Shown here piece by piece: positions 35,035 to 44,563 of a stretch of DNA of 64,000 bases. The notes under the pieces were generated by a model. It saw nothing but the letters and a program-made list of their open reading frames with translations. It had not been told where the DNA came from and made no database searches. Origin of the DNA: Rhodothermales bacterium. Its GTDB lineage: Bacteria; Bacteroidota; Rhodothermia; Rhodothermales; UBA10348. How positions within the stretch are numbered: position 1 is the first letter of the stretch; each line of letters starts with the position of its first letter. The stretch covers positions 765,806 through 829,805 of the forward strand of contig JAEPNP010000001.1 of NCBI GenBank assembly GCA_017643395.1. Direction: 5' to 3'. A program made the position numbers and the translations under genes.

Positions 35035-36359
35035 GCCCGTTGTGCCAGAATCTTGTTGAAGGAGCGCATGCGGATCTCGTCCAGCGTGAGGCCGGTCTCG
35101 GCGGCTTCCTCCTCAGTAATTGCCCCGCAGTTCAATGCCCGGAGGAAGTAGTTCAGGAGCCCTTGCCCCGTGGCCGCATCGTCAAACACATCGCCCACGA
35201 GAGATGCCTGGGCCGCCTTGTCCACAAAGGCACGCAATCTGCGAGCAGCCGCCTGGTAGCCGTCCAGGAAGAACGCGTACACCGCCGCGTATCGCGCCGG
35301 CAGCTGGGCCGGGTGCAGGTCCCAGCCCTGGTAATACGCGTGCCGCAGCGAGTGCATGTTGTCGTCAAATGCCAGGCGCCACGCTCCGTGCACCGAGCGC
35401 CGGTTCTCTTCCTTCTCAGCCTGTGTGAGCTGGTCTCCGCGATGGATCGGCACCGGCATGACGTTGGTGGCACCGTCGGAGAGCCACACCCCCGTGCCGG
35501 CCAGGGATACCTGCATGACATGCCGCGCAAAATCGCAGGCGGGATGCCCCATGCGCTGTTCCGACGCGGTGATGTCCAGGTTGGCTGTGTAGTCGTACAC
35601 GCCGAAGTGGGCCGCGGTGCAGCGAGCGCCGGCCGCGCGCACCCAGGCCGCAAGCGTGGCCTCTCCACGAGTCCCCAGAATGGATGTCGGCGTCTCCACC
35701 ATGAACTCCAGCCCGATGGCGTTCTCCGCCAGTCCCGCCATCTCTTCGATACGACCCAGCGCATCGGAGCACACACGTACCTGCTCGACGTGGGTGATTT
35801 TCGGCAGGGTGACAACGATGTTTTCCGGGACCTTTCCACCCGAGGCCTCCATAAGGGCCGCAAAAAACCGGTTCAGGGTATCGAGCGATCGTCGCCCGTA
35901 TTCCTCGTTCAGGGGCTTGATCCGGATGCCGATGAAGGGGGGCAGTGTGCCATCCCTCAGGCCGAGCGCCACCTCGCCTGCCGCTCGCGCGGCTTCTGCG
36001 CGCTCCTCTTGTACGGGCCTCACGCCAAAGCCATCCTCGTAGTCGATGCGGAAGTCTTCCACCGGCTCGCGAGCGAGTTTTTCGCGCACCCGTGCATGAA
36101 CGGTCGCGGCCAGATCCGGTGGAATACCGAACGCGTCGCCAAAGGCCGCGTCATCTGGCGCATAGGCATCAAGCACACGTAGGGCCACGCTGCCCATTTT
36201 TCCGGCCAGATCCGACTTGAACAGCTGGGCGCCGCCATATACGGTGTGCACCGGCTGGCGATGCGGTCCGGGGCCGGGCCTGACGGCTGTGAACGCCTGG
36301 TTGGCTTCCGACAGGGAATCCAGGTAGCTCTGTAGTGCGCTCTCGGAGAGCAGTTTCAT
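35031..36359 (-). CDS. DUF6986 protein (HpcH/HpaI/citrate-lyase-superfamily-like) in the purine operon
   Basis: A 442-aa protein. Its TIM-barrel motifs resemble the CitE/HpcH aldolase and malate-synthase-like superfamily: FRIDYEDGFGVRP, LEFMVETPTS (metal Glu region) and AAHFGVYDYTANLDI (metal Asp region). DUF6986 is often encoded in urate/allantoin loci, and its reaction is unknown. An attractive inference is handling of glyoxylate or ureidoglycolate, the C2 end product of allantoicase, since no ureidoglycolate lyase is in the window. Its start overlaps the uraD stop and its stop overlaps the uraH start, each by 4 nt. Confidence 0.7.
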   Translation of the reverse strand: MKLLSESALQSYLDSLSEANQAFTAVRPGPGPHRQPVHTVYGGAQLFKSDLAGKMGSVALRVLDAYAPDDAAFGDAFGIPPDLAATVHARVREKLAREPVEDFRIDYEDGFGVRPVQEERAEAARAAGEVALGLRDGTLPPFIGIRIKPLNEEYGRRSLDTLNRFFAALMEASGGKVPENIVVTLPKITHVEQVRVCSDALGRIEEMAGLAENAIGLEFMVETPTSILGTRGEATLAAWVRAAGARCTAAHFGVYDYTANLDITASEQRMGHPACDFARHVMQVSLAGTGVWLSDGATNVMPVPIHRGDQLTQAEKEENRRSVHGAWRLAFDDNMHSLRHAYYQGWDLHPAQLPARYAAVYAFFLDGYQAAARRLRAFVDKAAQASLVGDVFDDAATGQGLLNYFLRALNCGAITEEEAAETGLTLDEIRMRSFNKILAQRA

Positions 36360-36862
36360 GCCGGGTCCAGCAGTTTGTCGAGTCGCAGCTCGGTGATCTT
36401 CCGTTGTTCCTCTGCGGCCACCCGCAGTTCAACCTCCGGGTCATTTGGCAATCGCGACTCCAGAATGCGCAGCATCTCTTCGGCTGACTTCCCGGTGGCA
36501 CACACAATGAAAATGTAGCCGAACCGCAGCTCGTAGTCGTCATTGCGCCGAGCGAGGGCGCGAAGCACGGCGTCCGAGGCCCCCGCGGCACCCGCCTGCT
36601 CTCCACCAGCCCACCGGTCATGCGCGAATCTACTCCGGAGGGATTCCAGGTCTCCGATCCTGGGATGGGCCGCGAACGCCTCCAGCCAATCCGCCCGCTC
36701 CAGTCCGGCGCAGACCGCTCGGCTTGACGCATGCAACGCCTCGCGGGTGTCGAAAGGTCTGCGAGCCACCATGCCCGCCACCCACGCGCTTGCTCCACAG
36801 CAGCCTCGCAGGGCTGCCGAAGCCTGCTCCGCCGGCAAGCCGTCGAGTTCGGCGACGGTCAT
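36356..36862 (-). CDS. uraD: OHCU decarboxylase
   Basis: A 168-aa helical protein that decarboxylates 2-oxo-4-hydroxy-4-carboxy-5-ureidoimidazoline to (S)-allantoin. The catalytic segment HPRIGD is present, and the ELRFGYIFIVCATGKSAEEML segment matches the family. ATG 36862 is chosen; it overlaps the allantoicase stop (ATGA). A longer frame to 36916 would run into allantoicase. It overlaps the DUF6986 start by 4 nt. Length matches the stand-alone enzyme (~165 aa), not a fusion to uraH. Confidence 0.9.
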   Translation of the reverse strand: MTVAELDGLPAEQASAALRGCCGASAWVAGMVARRPFDTREALHASSRAVCAGLERADWLEAFAAHPRIGDLESLRSRFAHDRWAGGEQAGAAGASDAVLRALARRNDDYELRFGYIFIVCATGKSAEEMLRILESRLPNDPEVELRVAAEEQRKITELRLDKLLDPA

Positions 36863-37791
36863 ACCAACCTGCCGAATGCGCGCAAACGAGCCACGCCGCC
36901 GTCCGGATAGATGCACAGGCGCAGATGATCGAACGGACCCGCTGCGCGAAACGCCTCAAACCGGTGGAGGTGGTCTGCTTTCATGGGCGTTTCCGGCAGA
37001 GCCTCCTGCCATGGAGCCGTCTGCGGATCCCCAAGACAGCCCTCGAGCCGGCACCGATCGGGGTAGTTCCCCTTGTAGAAGGCGGTATCCAGATCGACGC
37101 GGGACAGCACACTCGGCCCAGCGAGTCGAATGGTGACCCAGTCGTGGCCCGGCCCACGCCGTCGACGTGTTTCCCAGCCGTCTCCCATGTTGCGGGGCGA
37201 GTCCGGCAGTAACAGGTTCGCCATCCGGCAGAAATGTTCGTCGGAGCAGGCGATCGCCAGCCCCCCGTGGGCGATGGCGCTCAGTTCGATCTCGCGACCA
37301 TCGGCCGGAAGCACCGGCACGACGTCCCCAAAGACGCGCAACCGGGCAACGCCCCCGTCGGGGTAGATATGCAGGCGCACATGGGTACACACCTGGGCGG
37401 CCTGCACCGGGATGAAATTGTGGGTGTCCTCGTCAATGGCGGTGCGCGGCACCAGTTCGGTCCACGGCCCCTCTCCGTCCCGGCCCTCCAGGGAGACGTG
37501 CGGCGGGTGATTGCCGCGGAAGTGAGAGGTGTCGACATCCAGGCCGCGAATACGGCCTCGCATTCCCAGCGCAACGACCGCCCAGTCGTGTCCAGGTGTA
37601 CGCTTCCGACGCGACTCCCACCCGTCCATCCACTTTCCGCGGTCGGTATACAGGCCCGTCTTGAACACCGCCTCCTCCTGCTTGATCAGATTCTCCTTCT
37701 CGGCAAAGAAGTCGTCTGTCGCCTCAAGCACGCGGCCGCCGAGCCGCGCAGAAGCAAGGTCAACCAGTCCGGTAAATGCAGGTCTATCCAT
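36859..37791 (-). CDS. alc: Allantoicase
   Basis: A 310-aa allantoicase that hydrolyses allantoate to ureidoglycolate and urea. It has the typical two-fold repeat. Motifs WMDGWESRRKR and GHDWAVVALG in the first half recur as GDGWETRRRRGPGHDW in the second, and HIYPDGGVARLRVFG recurs as CIYPDGGVARLRAFG. ATG 37791 (MDRPAFTGLV) is preferred and overlaps the upstream allantoinase stop by 8 nt. Using allantoicase instead of AllC-type allantoate amidohydrolase fixes the route through ureidoglycolate. Confidence 0.92.
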   Translation of the reverse strand: MDRPAFTGLVDLASARLGGRVLEATDDFFAEKENLIKQEEAVFKTGLYTDRGKWMDGWESRRKRTPGHDWAVVALGMRGRIRGLDVDTSHFRGNHPPHVSLEGRDGEGPWTELVPRTAIDEDTHNFIPVQAAQVCTHVRLHIYPDGGVARLRVFGDVVPVLPADGREIELSAIAHGGLAIACSDEHFCRMANLLLPDSPRNMGDGWETRRRRGPGHDWVTIRLAGPSVLSRVDLDTAFYKGNYPDRCRLEGCLGDPQTAPWQEALPETPMKADHLHRFEAFRAAGPFDHLRLCIYPDGGVARLRAFGRLV

Positions 37792-39109
37792 ACACAATGG
37801 CGCCCTGGGGGGCTCCGATGAATGCACCGTTGTCGAACACACAACGTCCCGCAAGAAACGTCATCTCGGCGACTCCTCGAAGACGTTTTCCCAGATATGG
37901 GCTGACCGTGTGCCTGGTGTGCAGATGCGACTCCCTTATTACGCCCTCCTTGCCCGGATCAAACACCACCAGATCCGCTCGCAACCCTTGTACGATGGCA
38001 CCGCGGTCCCGGAGGCCCATGATGCGTGCCGGCGCTGTAGCGAACCAATCGGCCAGATCCCGGGGTTCGGGGTGCATGGTGAAAAGGACGCTGGGCCCAA
38101 GCGCGAGGCTGGAGATCCCGCCCCAGGCCCGCTCAAATCCACCCGACTTCATTGCCGGCGGCGCGGGCGAATGATCGCTCGCAACGTAGTCGAGCAGGCC
38201 GGCCCGCAAGCCATCCAGAAGCTGCGACGCATTCTCGCGGCTCCGAATGGGGGGTGCACATTTGAATCGCACGTCCTCGTCGCCAAACTCGCCCAACGCG
38301 AAGAACAGATAATGTGGACAGGTCTCCGCCGTGAGCGGAAGCCCCTCAGCCCGCGCCTTGGCAAGGTGGGGAAGACAGTGCGAACTCGCCACATGCACCA
38401 CATGCGTGTGGCACCCGGTCCTGCGGCAAAGGTCGATGAGCAGGCGCAGGGCCTCCACCTCCCACGACGGTGGTCTGGAGGCTGCCCAGCGCGCGGCACC
38501 CGAGAGTGCGCGACGGTCCGGTCCAGGCTCGACGGGTGCGGGCTGCGGCAACTCCGCGTGCACCAGCAAGGGAAGGCCAGCCTTGGCCAGCACGCGCATC
38601 GCGGCTTCCAGGTCGCGTGCTCCCGCCGGCGGAAACTCCGGAATTCCCGAATCCACCATGAACGCCTTCGCACCCACAATGCCTGACGTCGCCAGCTGCT
38701 GCAGGTCGGCCAGATTGCCTGGCACCACGCCAGCATGCAGGCCGACGTCCACCCACAGCTTTCCCTGGGCTGCGTGCCGTTTTTCCTCCAGGGCCCGGAC
38801 GGTGGTGGTGACGGGCGTGGAATTCAGGGGCATGTCTACAAGCGTCGTGATCCCCGCCGACGCCGCCGCCCTGGTGGCTGTCGAAAACCCCTCCCACTCG
38901 GTCCGTCCAGGCTCGTTGATGTGCACATGGGGGTCTACAAAACCCGGCAGAACCAGGCGGTCTCCCACATCCAGCGCGCCTGGCACCGAACCCCGCCCGA
39001 GGTCGGCAATACGCCCATCGGCCATGCGCACATAGCCGTCCAGCAGGCCTTCCGGCGTGACGATCTGCGTGCTTCGAATGGCGGTTATGGCAGGACCCGG
39101 CCGATTCAT
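37784..39109 (-). CDS. allB: Allantoinase
   Basis: A 441-aa amidohydrolase opening the hydantoin ring of allantoin. The metal site is visible: DPHVHINEPGRTEWEGF near residue 55, the carboxylatable Lys in GAKAFM, HAE, CPHYL and ASDHSP. Length matches AllB. ATG 39109 overlaps the xdhC stop (ATGA). The frame is open further upstream to 39217, but that would cover xdhC. Confidence 0.92.
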   Translation of the reverse strand: MNRPGPAITAIRSTQIVTPEGLLDGYVRMADGRIADLGRGSVPGALDVGDRLVLPGFVDPHVHINEPGRTEWEGFSTATRAAASAGITTLVDMPLNSTPVTTTVRALEEKRHAAQGKLWVDVGLHAGVVPGNLADLQQLATSGIVGAKAFMVDSGIPEFPPAGARDLEAAMRVLAKAGLPLLVHAELPQPAPVEPGPDRRALSGAARWAASRPPSWEVEALRLLIDLCRRTGCHTHVVHVASSHCLPHLAKARAEGLPLTAETCPHYLFFALGEFGDEDVRFKCAPPIRSRENASQLLDGLRAGLLDYVASDHSPAPPAMKSGGFERAWGGISSLALGPSVLFTMHPEPRDLADWFATAPARIMGLRDRGAIVQGLRADLVVFDPGKEGVIRESHLHTRHTVSPYLGKRLRGVAEMTFLAGRCVFDNGAFIGAPQGAIVYG

Positions 39110-40017
39110 GGCTCCGTTCTGTCCCGCTGGATCAACTGGCCGGCTACGCTCACGGCGATTTCCTCGGGCGTGCGGCTTCCAATAGACAGCCCGACCGGAG
39201 CTGTGATGCGTTGCCACCCCTCCTCGGAGACCCCCAGAGCCCGCAATTCGGTCCGGATGCGGGCCAGTTTGGCCGGTGCGCCCATGACACCGATGAAGGG
39301 AAATGGTCCCTCCAGCGCTCCAACCAAAGCCCGGACGTCCGCGTGCAGGTCCGGACCCATGCAGATGACGGACGTGTTTTCGGGATGGGCGACGCGCCCT
39401 GCGGCGTCCCTGAGCGTCTCTGTCTGCATCAGTTCACCGGCCCGCTCCAGGGCTGGAACGTCGGCCCGCTCCTCGACGACCGTGACGTGGTAGCCGAGAT
39501 TGCTCATGGTGCGACTCAGCGCCGCGGCGCAGTGCCCACCACCGAGAATGGCTACTCGGCGAGAGTTGAAGAGCGGTATGCAGACCGGCCAGGGATCCCC
39601 GGACTTCCCTGGCTCCTCCTCGTGTCTGGCACCAGAGTCGTCAATTACGAGGGTGCCTTCACCTCGGGCGCACGTGCGGGCCAACACCACGTCCCGTGTG
39701 TTCAGCATGAGGTACACGTTGCTCTGCTCTCCCGCACAGATCAGCCCGGAGGCCAGCGCGTGGCCGGCGCGATGCACGAGGTGTCGACGCTGCGGTTTGA
39801 AGTGCTCGTCCCGGAGGGCCCGCGCTGCGAGAGCCTGCACATCGGCCTCCATGACGCCGCCGCCTATCGTGCCGGTGAAGTGCCCATCGGCCGTCACCGC
39901 CATGGCTGCTCCGCGCGTGCCTGGGGAATGCCTGGAGTGGGCCACTACCAGGGCCAGAAATACCCGGTCGCCGGTTTCCAACCGGGCGGCCACATCGCTC
40001 CAGAATGCCGGTGTCAC
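39106..40017 (-). CDS. xdhC: XdhC/CoxI-family maturation factor for xanthine dehydrogenase
   Basis: A 303-aa protein with an N-terminal XdhC/CoxI domain (HSRHSPGTRGAAMAV, GTIGGGVMEADV) and a C-terminal Rossmann domain (VAILGGGHCAAALSRTM, then VICMGPDLHADVRALV). Such proteins bind and sulfurate the molybdenum cofactor for XdhB. It starts with GTG at 40017, overlapping the xdhB stop (GTGA), and overlaps allB downstream. Confidence 0.88.
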   Translation of the reverse strand: MTPAFWSDVAARLETGDRVFLALVVAHSRHSPGTRGAAMAVTADGHFTGTIGGGVMEADVQALAARALRDEHFKPQRRHLVHRAGHALASGLICAGEQSNVYLMLNTRDVVLARTCARGEGTLVIDDSGARHEEEPGKSGDPWPVCIPLFNSRRVAILGGGHCAAALSRTMSNLGYHVTVVEERADVPALERAGELMQTETLRDAAGRVAHPENTSVICMGPDLHADVRALVGALEGPFPFIGVMGAPAKLARIRTELRALGVSEEGWQRITAPVGLSIGSRTPEEIAVSVAGQLIQRDRTEP

Positions 40018-42287
40018 GCCGAGAGCTCGGCCGCCACGCGGGCGTGAATGCCCATGAGGACCCGCTCCGGAGTGAGCGGCGCGTGAAAGGGTAGGCGAGC
40101 TTCCGGAGCAAACGCTCGCATGGCCTCGCGCAGGGCGAAGAACACCCCAATGCCGTACATCAGCGGCGGCTCGCCGACCGCTTTGCTGCCGAACGGGCCC
40201 AGTACCTCGTCGGCATCGTCCAGGAACTCCACCTCAAGGGTGTCCGACATGAAAAAGGCGTCCGGCACCTTGTAGGACGCAAGATTCTTGGACATGAGTC
40301 GTCCTCTGTCGTCGTACTGCAGATCCTCGACCGTCATCCAGCCCAGACCCTGAGCCAGCCCTCCTTCTACCTGTCCCAGATCAACAGTGCGACTGAGCGG
40401 GCGACCCACGTCATGTACAATGCGGACCGCGTCGATCGCATAGCGTCCACGCAGGCAGTCCAGGGTCACCTCGACGATCGCCGTTCCTCCGGCGTGATAG
40501 GCAAACGGATGACCGGTTTCCTGGACCTTGTCGAAATGAATGCCCGGTGTGGCAAAAAAGCCGTGGGCGGAGAGGTCGATGCGCTTCAGATAGGCCGCCG
40601 CCACCAGGTCCTCCCACGCGATGTCCGTCGGCAGACCATCCTTGAGCAAGCGATCCGCTTTGATATCCAGGGTCGAGAGGTCGGTCTCCACCAGCCCGGC
40701 GCCAACGCGTAGCAGACGCTCCCGGATTTGACGGCACGCCTCCAGGGCCGCGTTGCCGTTCAGCAACGTCGTGGAGCTTGCCGCAGACGGCGACATGTTC
40801 GCCACGCGGGTGGTGTTTGTGGTCTCGACGCGCACGCGCGAGGGGTCGATTCCGAACGCCTTGGCCACCGTGAGCGCGATGTTCGTGGTCAGACCCTGCC
40901 CCATCTCAACCCCACCGGTCGTCACCGAAACGGACCCGTCCGTATAGACGTGAACCAGAGCCCCGGCCTGGTTCAGGAACGTGGTTGTGAAGGAGATGCC
41001 GAAGGTGACCGGCATAACCGCAACGCCCTTCTTTACAGCAAAATGTTGGGCGTTGAACGTCTCTGCTGCGGCCAGCCGCTCCTCCAGCCGAAAACGCTGC
41101 ACGGCACGATGCCATGCGCGTCGGGTGCGATTGTCCTCGACGGGCTGGCCGTAGGGGAAGACGTCGCCCGGTCGCAGGAGATTGCGTTCCTGGAGCGTGG
41201 CACGCGGGATGCCCGACACTTCTGACAGACGGGCCAGCGCGGCCTCGATTACGAACATGCCCTGTGGGCCACCGAATCCCCGAAAAGCCGTATTGGGCGG
41301 GATGTTCGTTCGGCAGGACGCGGCGAAGAGGCGCGCATTCGGCACGCGATAGGACCCGGTGGCATGGTACAGGGTGCGTTCGAGCACGCCCGGCGACAGA
41401 TCCGCGGTAGCACCTGCGTTCTGGTAGTGCAGCGCCTCAAAGACCACGATGCGCCCCTCCTCATCAGCGCCGAGTTTGAAGTCGGCCGAGTAGGGGTGTC
41501 GCTTGCCGGTGTGGCGAAAATCCTCGTCCCGCCGCAGCACGATTTCAACCGGACGCCCGCTCGCCCACGCGCCGACTGCTGCAAAGCATGCCCAATGCGT
41601 GGCCTGATCCTCTTTCCCGCCGAATCCTCCGCCCAGGCGCCGCACGTCCACCTCAATGTGGTTGTTGGGCACCCCCAGCACCTTGGCGATGTGCTTCTGC
41701 GCGGCGTAAGGGCTCTGCGTTGAGGTCGATACGTGCAGCCGACCATGCTCTAGCGGTGTGGCTCGGGCCCGCTGCGTCTCCAGGTACACATGCTCCTGGC
41801 CCCCGAGGTCGCAGCGTCCTTCCGCTACGAATGCACAGGACTGCCAGGCGCCGTCCGGCTCGCCACATTCGAACGTGCGCGTTGAGCCGATGATCTCGCC
41901 TGCTTCGAAGGCGCGCCGCGGGTCCACAACAGGCGGCAGTTCTTCAATGGAAAGGTCGATGGCCGCAGCCGCCTCGCGCGCTCGGGTTGCGGTGTCCGCC
42001 ACGACAAGCGCTACGGGGTGACCGATGTACCGCACCAGGGTCGAAGCCAGCAGCGGCTCGTCCTGGATGATGGGACCCACCTCATTGTCTCCGGGGAGGT
42101 CGGCGGCGAGCACCACGGCAAGGACCCCCTCCATGTCCTCCGCCTCAGCCACATCGATCTGTTTCAGCCGGCCATGGGCCACCGGCGAACCGCATACCGC
42201 CGCAAAGGCGAGGTCCACCGGACGCCGTTCGTCATCGACGAACTCGGCCTCACCACGCACATGGAGTGCCCCGTCAATGTTCTTCAT
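40014..42287 (-). CDS. xdhB: Xanthine dehydrogenase, molybdopterin-binding subunit
   Basis: A 757-aa molybdenum subunit. Family motifs are GGGFGGKEDQ, FRGFGGPQGM (cofactor/substrate pocket), GVEMGQGL, and the catalytic Glu in GSKAVGEPP near the C-terminus. The pocket's FRGFGGPQG matches xanthine-type rather than aldehyde-type enzymes only loosely; the genomic context favours xanthine. ATG 42287 (MKNIDGALHV) is chosen and overlaps the xdhA stop by 14 nt. The frame continues upstream to 42449, inside xdhA. Confidence 0.92.
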   Translation of the reverse strand: MKNIDGALHVRGEAEFVDDERRPVDLAFAAVCGSPVAHGRLKQIDVAEAEDMEGVLAVVLAADLPGDNEVGPIIQDEPLLASTLVRYIGHPVALVVADTATRAREAAAAIDLSIEELPPVVDPRRAFEAGEIIGSTRTFECGEPDGAWQSCAFVAEGRCDLGGQEHVYLETQRARATPLEHGRLHVSTSTQSPYAAQKHIAKVLGVPNNHIEVDVRRLGGGFGGKEDQATHWACFAAVGAWASGRPVEIVLRRDEDFRHTGKRHPYSADFKLGADEEGRIVVFEALHYQNAGATADLSPGVLERTLYHATGSYRVPNARLFAASCRTNIPPNTAFRGFGGPQGMFVIEAALARLSEVSGIPRATLQERNLLRPGDVFPYGQPVEDNRTRRAWHRAVQRFRLEERLAAAETFNAQHFAVKKGVAVMPVTFGISFTTTFLNQAGALVHVYTDGSVSVTTGGVEMGQGLTTNIALTVAKAFGIDPSRVRVETTNTTRVANMSPSAASSTTLLNGNAALEACRQIRERLLRVGAGLVETDLSTLDIKADRLLKDGLPTDIAWEDLVAAAYLKRIDLSAHGFFATPGIHFDKVQETGHPFAYHAGGTAIVEVTLDCLRGRYAIDAVRIVHDVGRPLSRTVDLGQVEGGLAQGLGWMTVEDLQYDDRGRLMSKNLASYKVPDAFFMSDTLEVEFLDDADEVLGPFGSKAVGEPPLMYGIGVFFALREAMRAFAPEARLPFHAPLTPERVLMGIHARVAAELSA

Positions 42288-43689
42288 ACAGGGCCTCCAG
42301 CTGAACCTGATCGGGGAAAAGGGTAGTGATGTGCGCCCAGAGCAACTGGCGGGCCAACAGCCGTTTGTAAGAGGCCGAGCCTCGAATGTCAGAAATGGGA
42401 GCGATCTCCCGCTGCACGTACTCCCCGGCCTCGCGCACCGTCTCTGCATTCAGCGGCTTGCCCGCCATCCACGACGAGGTCTGCGCCGCCAGAAAAGGAA
42501 CGGGCGCGACTCCGCCGAAGGTCAGCGTGGCGGATTCAATCGTATCCCCGGAGGAATGGATTAAGAGCGCGCTGTTGACGCTTGCGATGTCCAGGCTGCG
42601 CCGCTTGCTGACTTTTTCCCAACTGACTACGGCACCCGACGGCGGCTTTCGCACGGTGATGCCCGTGACGAGCTCGCCCGGCCCGAGGTCGATGTCTTTG
42701 TACCCGCGATAGAACCGGCGAAGCGGTACGGTGCGCTCGGCACCGTCGGGCGCCGTCAGCGCGAGATGGGTGTCGAAGGCCAGCAGCAGAATGGTCACGT
42801 CACCGATGGGCGACGCATTGACCAGGTTGCCGCCAACCGTGGCCCGATTGCGGATTTGCACCGAGGCGATGTCATCCATGTACGCGCGAATCTCCGGAAC
42901 CAGCCTGCGTATCGCGTCGCTTTCGGCCAGCTGCTCAAACGTGGTCGACGGGCCTATCCAGAGGGAATCTTCCTTGTCCACAATGCCGCGCAGATCCGCG
43001 CGGTTGCCGAGCACCTGTACCGATGCATCCTCTGCAAGCGCATCCCCCTGCTGGACGTAGAGATCGGTCCCGCCCGCAATCGCGCGCCCGGGGGAGGCTG
43101 CACCGTTCGTTGTGGTGTCCGGACCAAGCGCTCGCAGCCGCTGAGGGATGGTGAGCATCCAGCCCGGCAGTTCACCACTGCCAACCAGGGCCGGGACACC
43201 GACGGGAGAATCCTCAAGCGCATGCCGCACGGCCTTCAGCGAGCGATATCCCGTGCACCGACACAGATGGCCTCCCAGCGCAGTCTTGACCGCGGCCGCA
43301 TCCATGGGCTCGCTGCGCTCCAAAAGGGCTCCGGTCAGCGACAACACTATGCCCGGTGTGCAAAATCCACATTGGGAGGCACCTTCCTCTACGATGGCCT
43401 CCTGCAGGCTGGAAAGTACCGGAGCGCGTAAGCCTTCGATGGTGATCAGGTGCTTGCCGGCCAGCTCGCCGGCCGGCATCAGGCAGGACGTGACCGCGCG
43501 ATACCGCACGCCATCGCCCGAGAGCTCTCCAACCAGAACAACACAGGCGCCGCAGTCACCCTCCCGGCACCCTTCTTTGGTGCCGACCTGTCGCAGGTGC
43601 TCTCGAAGAAGGTCCAGGACCAGCAGGCCCGGCGGGACTTCGACGGAGAGCTGCCGGTCATTCAGTATGAATTGCAGGGGCTCATTCAT
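42274..43689 (-). CDS. xdhA: Xanthine dehydrogenase, [2Fe-2S]/FAD subunit
   Basis: A 471-aa fused iron-sulfur and flavin subunit. It has a plant-type [2Fe-2S] cluster (CREGDCGACVV) and a second cluster (CGFCTPGIV, CRCTGYRSL), then the FAD domain (AIAGGTDLYV, RNRATVGGNLVNASP). Electrons pass from the molybdenum centre of XdhB to FAD. ATG 43689 (MNEPLQF) overlaps the puuD stop by 8 nt and xdhB by 14 nt. Confidence 0.93.
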   Translation of the reverse strand: MNEPLQFILNDRQLSVEVPPGLLVLDLLREHLRQVGTKEGCREGDCGACVVLVGELSGDGVRYRAVTSCLMPAGELAGKHLITIEGLRAPVLSSLQEAIVEEGASQCGFCTPGIVLSLTGALLERSEPMDAAAVKTALGGHLCRCTGYRSLKAVRHALEDSPVGVPALVGSGELPGWMLTIPQRLRALGPDTTTNGAASPGRAIAGGTDLYVQQGDALAEDASVQVLGNRADLRGIVDKEDSLWIGPSTTFEQLAESDAIRRLVPEIRAYMDDIASVQIRNRATVGGNLVNASPIGDVTILLLAFDTHLALTAPDGAERTVPLRRFYRGYKDIDLGPGELVTGITVRKPPSGAVVSWEKVSKRRSLDIASVNSALLIHSSGDTIESATLTFGGVAPVPFLAAQTSSWMAGKPLNAETVREAGEYVQREIAPISDIRGSASYKRLLARQLLWAHITTLFPDQVQLEALYEEH

Positions 43690-44509
43690 GCGCGGCGCCC
43701 CGTCCAAAAAGCGGTTTTCGGAACAGACGCGCAATACCCCATCCGAGGACTACGAGCACACCGAGCACCAGGGTGCTGTGCTCGTTGCCGTACGAGACCG
43801 AGGGGTAGTGGTTGGAGATCATGATGGCCACCACCGGCATGACCACGTACGAATTCTGCCGGGACCGCAGCGGTCCGGTGGAAGCCACATCGACAGAAAC
43901 CGGCGTGCCCGAGCGGATGGCGGCCAGCTGCTTTTCGGTCGATGGAAGGATGCGCTCCCAGACGTTGGCAGTCATGATTGACCCCAGGACCGCACCCACA
44001 TGGATGAACGCCGATCGCGGACTCATCACCTGGAGGTAGCCGTAGTGCAGGGCCATGATCAGAACGAGGCCGATCGCCGCAAACAGAACCGGGCGACGCC
44101 CCAGGGGCGAGCGAACCAGCCCATCGTACAGCAACCAGCCGACCGGTAGCGAGAACCCGCCTACGAGTGCTGCCGTGAGGAAGTCCTGATCAGGCGTGAT
44201 CAGCAGCCCATCGACGTAGTAGACGAGTGTGATGAGCACGATGCCGCTCAGCCAGGTCGCCGCGGCCTCGTATTTGAACCAGTGAAGCACCGGTGGCAGG
44301 TAGGACGCGTATCGCTGCTTCTCCACCCGGAAGAGCCCGCCTCCGTGCACCATCCAGAGCTTTCCGATGATGACGTCATCTCCGTCCGCGCTTTCCAGGC
44401 GATCCTCCATGAAATTGAACAGATAGGTCTGTCCGATCCAGAGGATGGCTGCGAACACGTGCGTCCAGCGGACCAGGTATTGCAGCGTGCCGAGAAGGTC
44501 GAAGTCCAT
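43682..44509 (-). CDS. puuD: Membrane urate oxidase, PuuD type (N-terminal domain only)
   Basis: A 275-aa integral membrane protein of the Urate_ox_N (DUF989) family, with about seven to eight segments. It starts LGTLQYLVRWTHVFAAILWIG, and has conserved His residues in WTHVF, MVHGGG and HWFKYE. PuuD proteins oxidise urate to 5-hydroxyisourate. Many have a C-terminal cytochrome c domain, which is absent here: no CxxCH is present, so a separate electron acceptor is needed. Its place directly ahead of xdhA in the operon strongly supports the role. Confidence 0.87.
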   Translation of the reverse strand: MDFDLLGTLQYLVRWTHVFAAILWIGQTYLFNFMEDRLESADGDDVIIGKLWMVHGGGLFRVEKQRYASYLPPVLHWFKYEAAATWLSGIVLITLVYYVDGLLITPDQDFLTAALVGGFSLPVGWLLYDGLVRSPLGRRPVLFAAIGLVLIMALHYGYLQVMSPRSAFIHVGAVLGSIMTANVWERILPSTEKQLAAIRSGTPVSVDVASTGPLRSRQNSYVVMPVVAIMISNHYPSVSYGNEHSTLVLGVLVVLGWGIARLFRKPLFGRGAAHE

Positions 44510-44563
44510 GCGACTGTGGTCAGGGGTGGCGGCAGCCAGGCGAACTGCCCAATCGGCCCGGCC

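Noticed and set aside
35025-36182. 385-codon plus-strand frame over the DUF6986 gene
   Set aside because: It is a mirror of a convincing gene with operon overlaps on both sides; the translation is rich in His/Arg/Val without domain features.
37529-38686. 385-codon plus-strand frame over allantoicase and allantoinase
   Set aside because: Same cause: third-position GC keeps the opposite frame open. The motifs on the minus strand are decisive.
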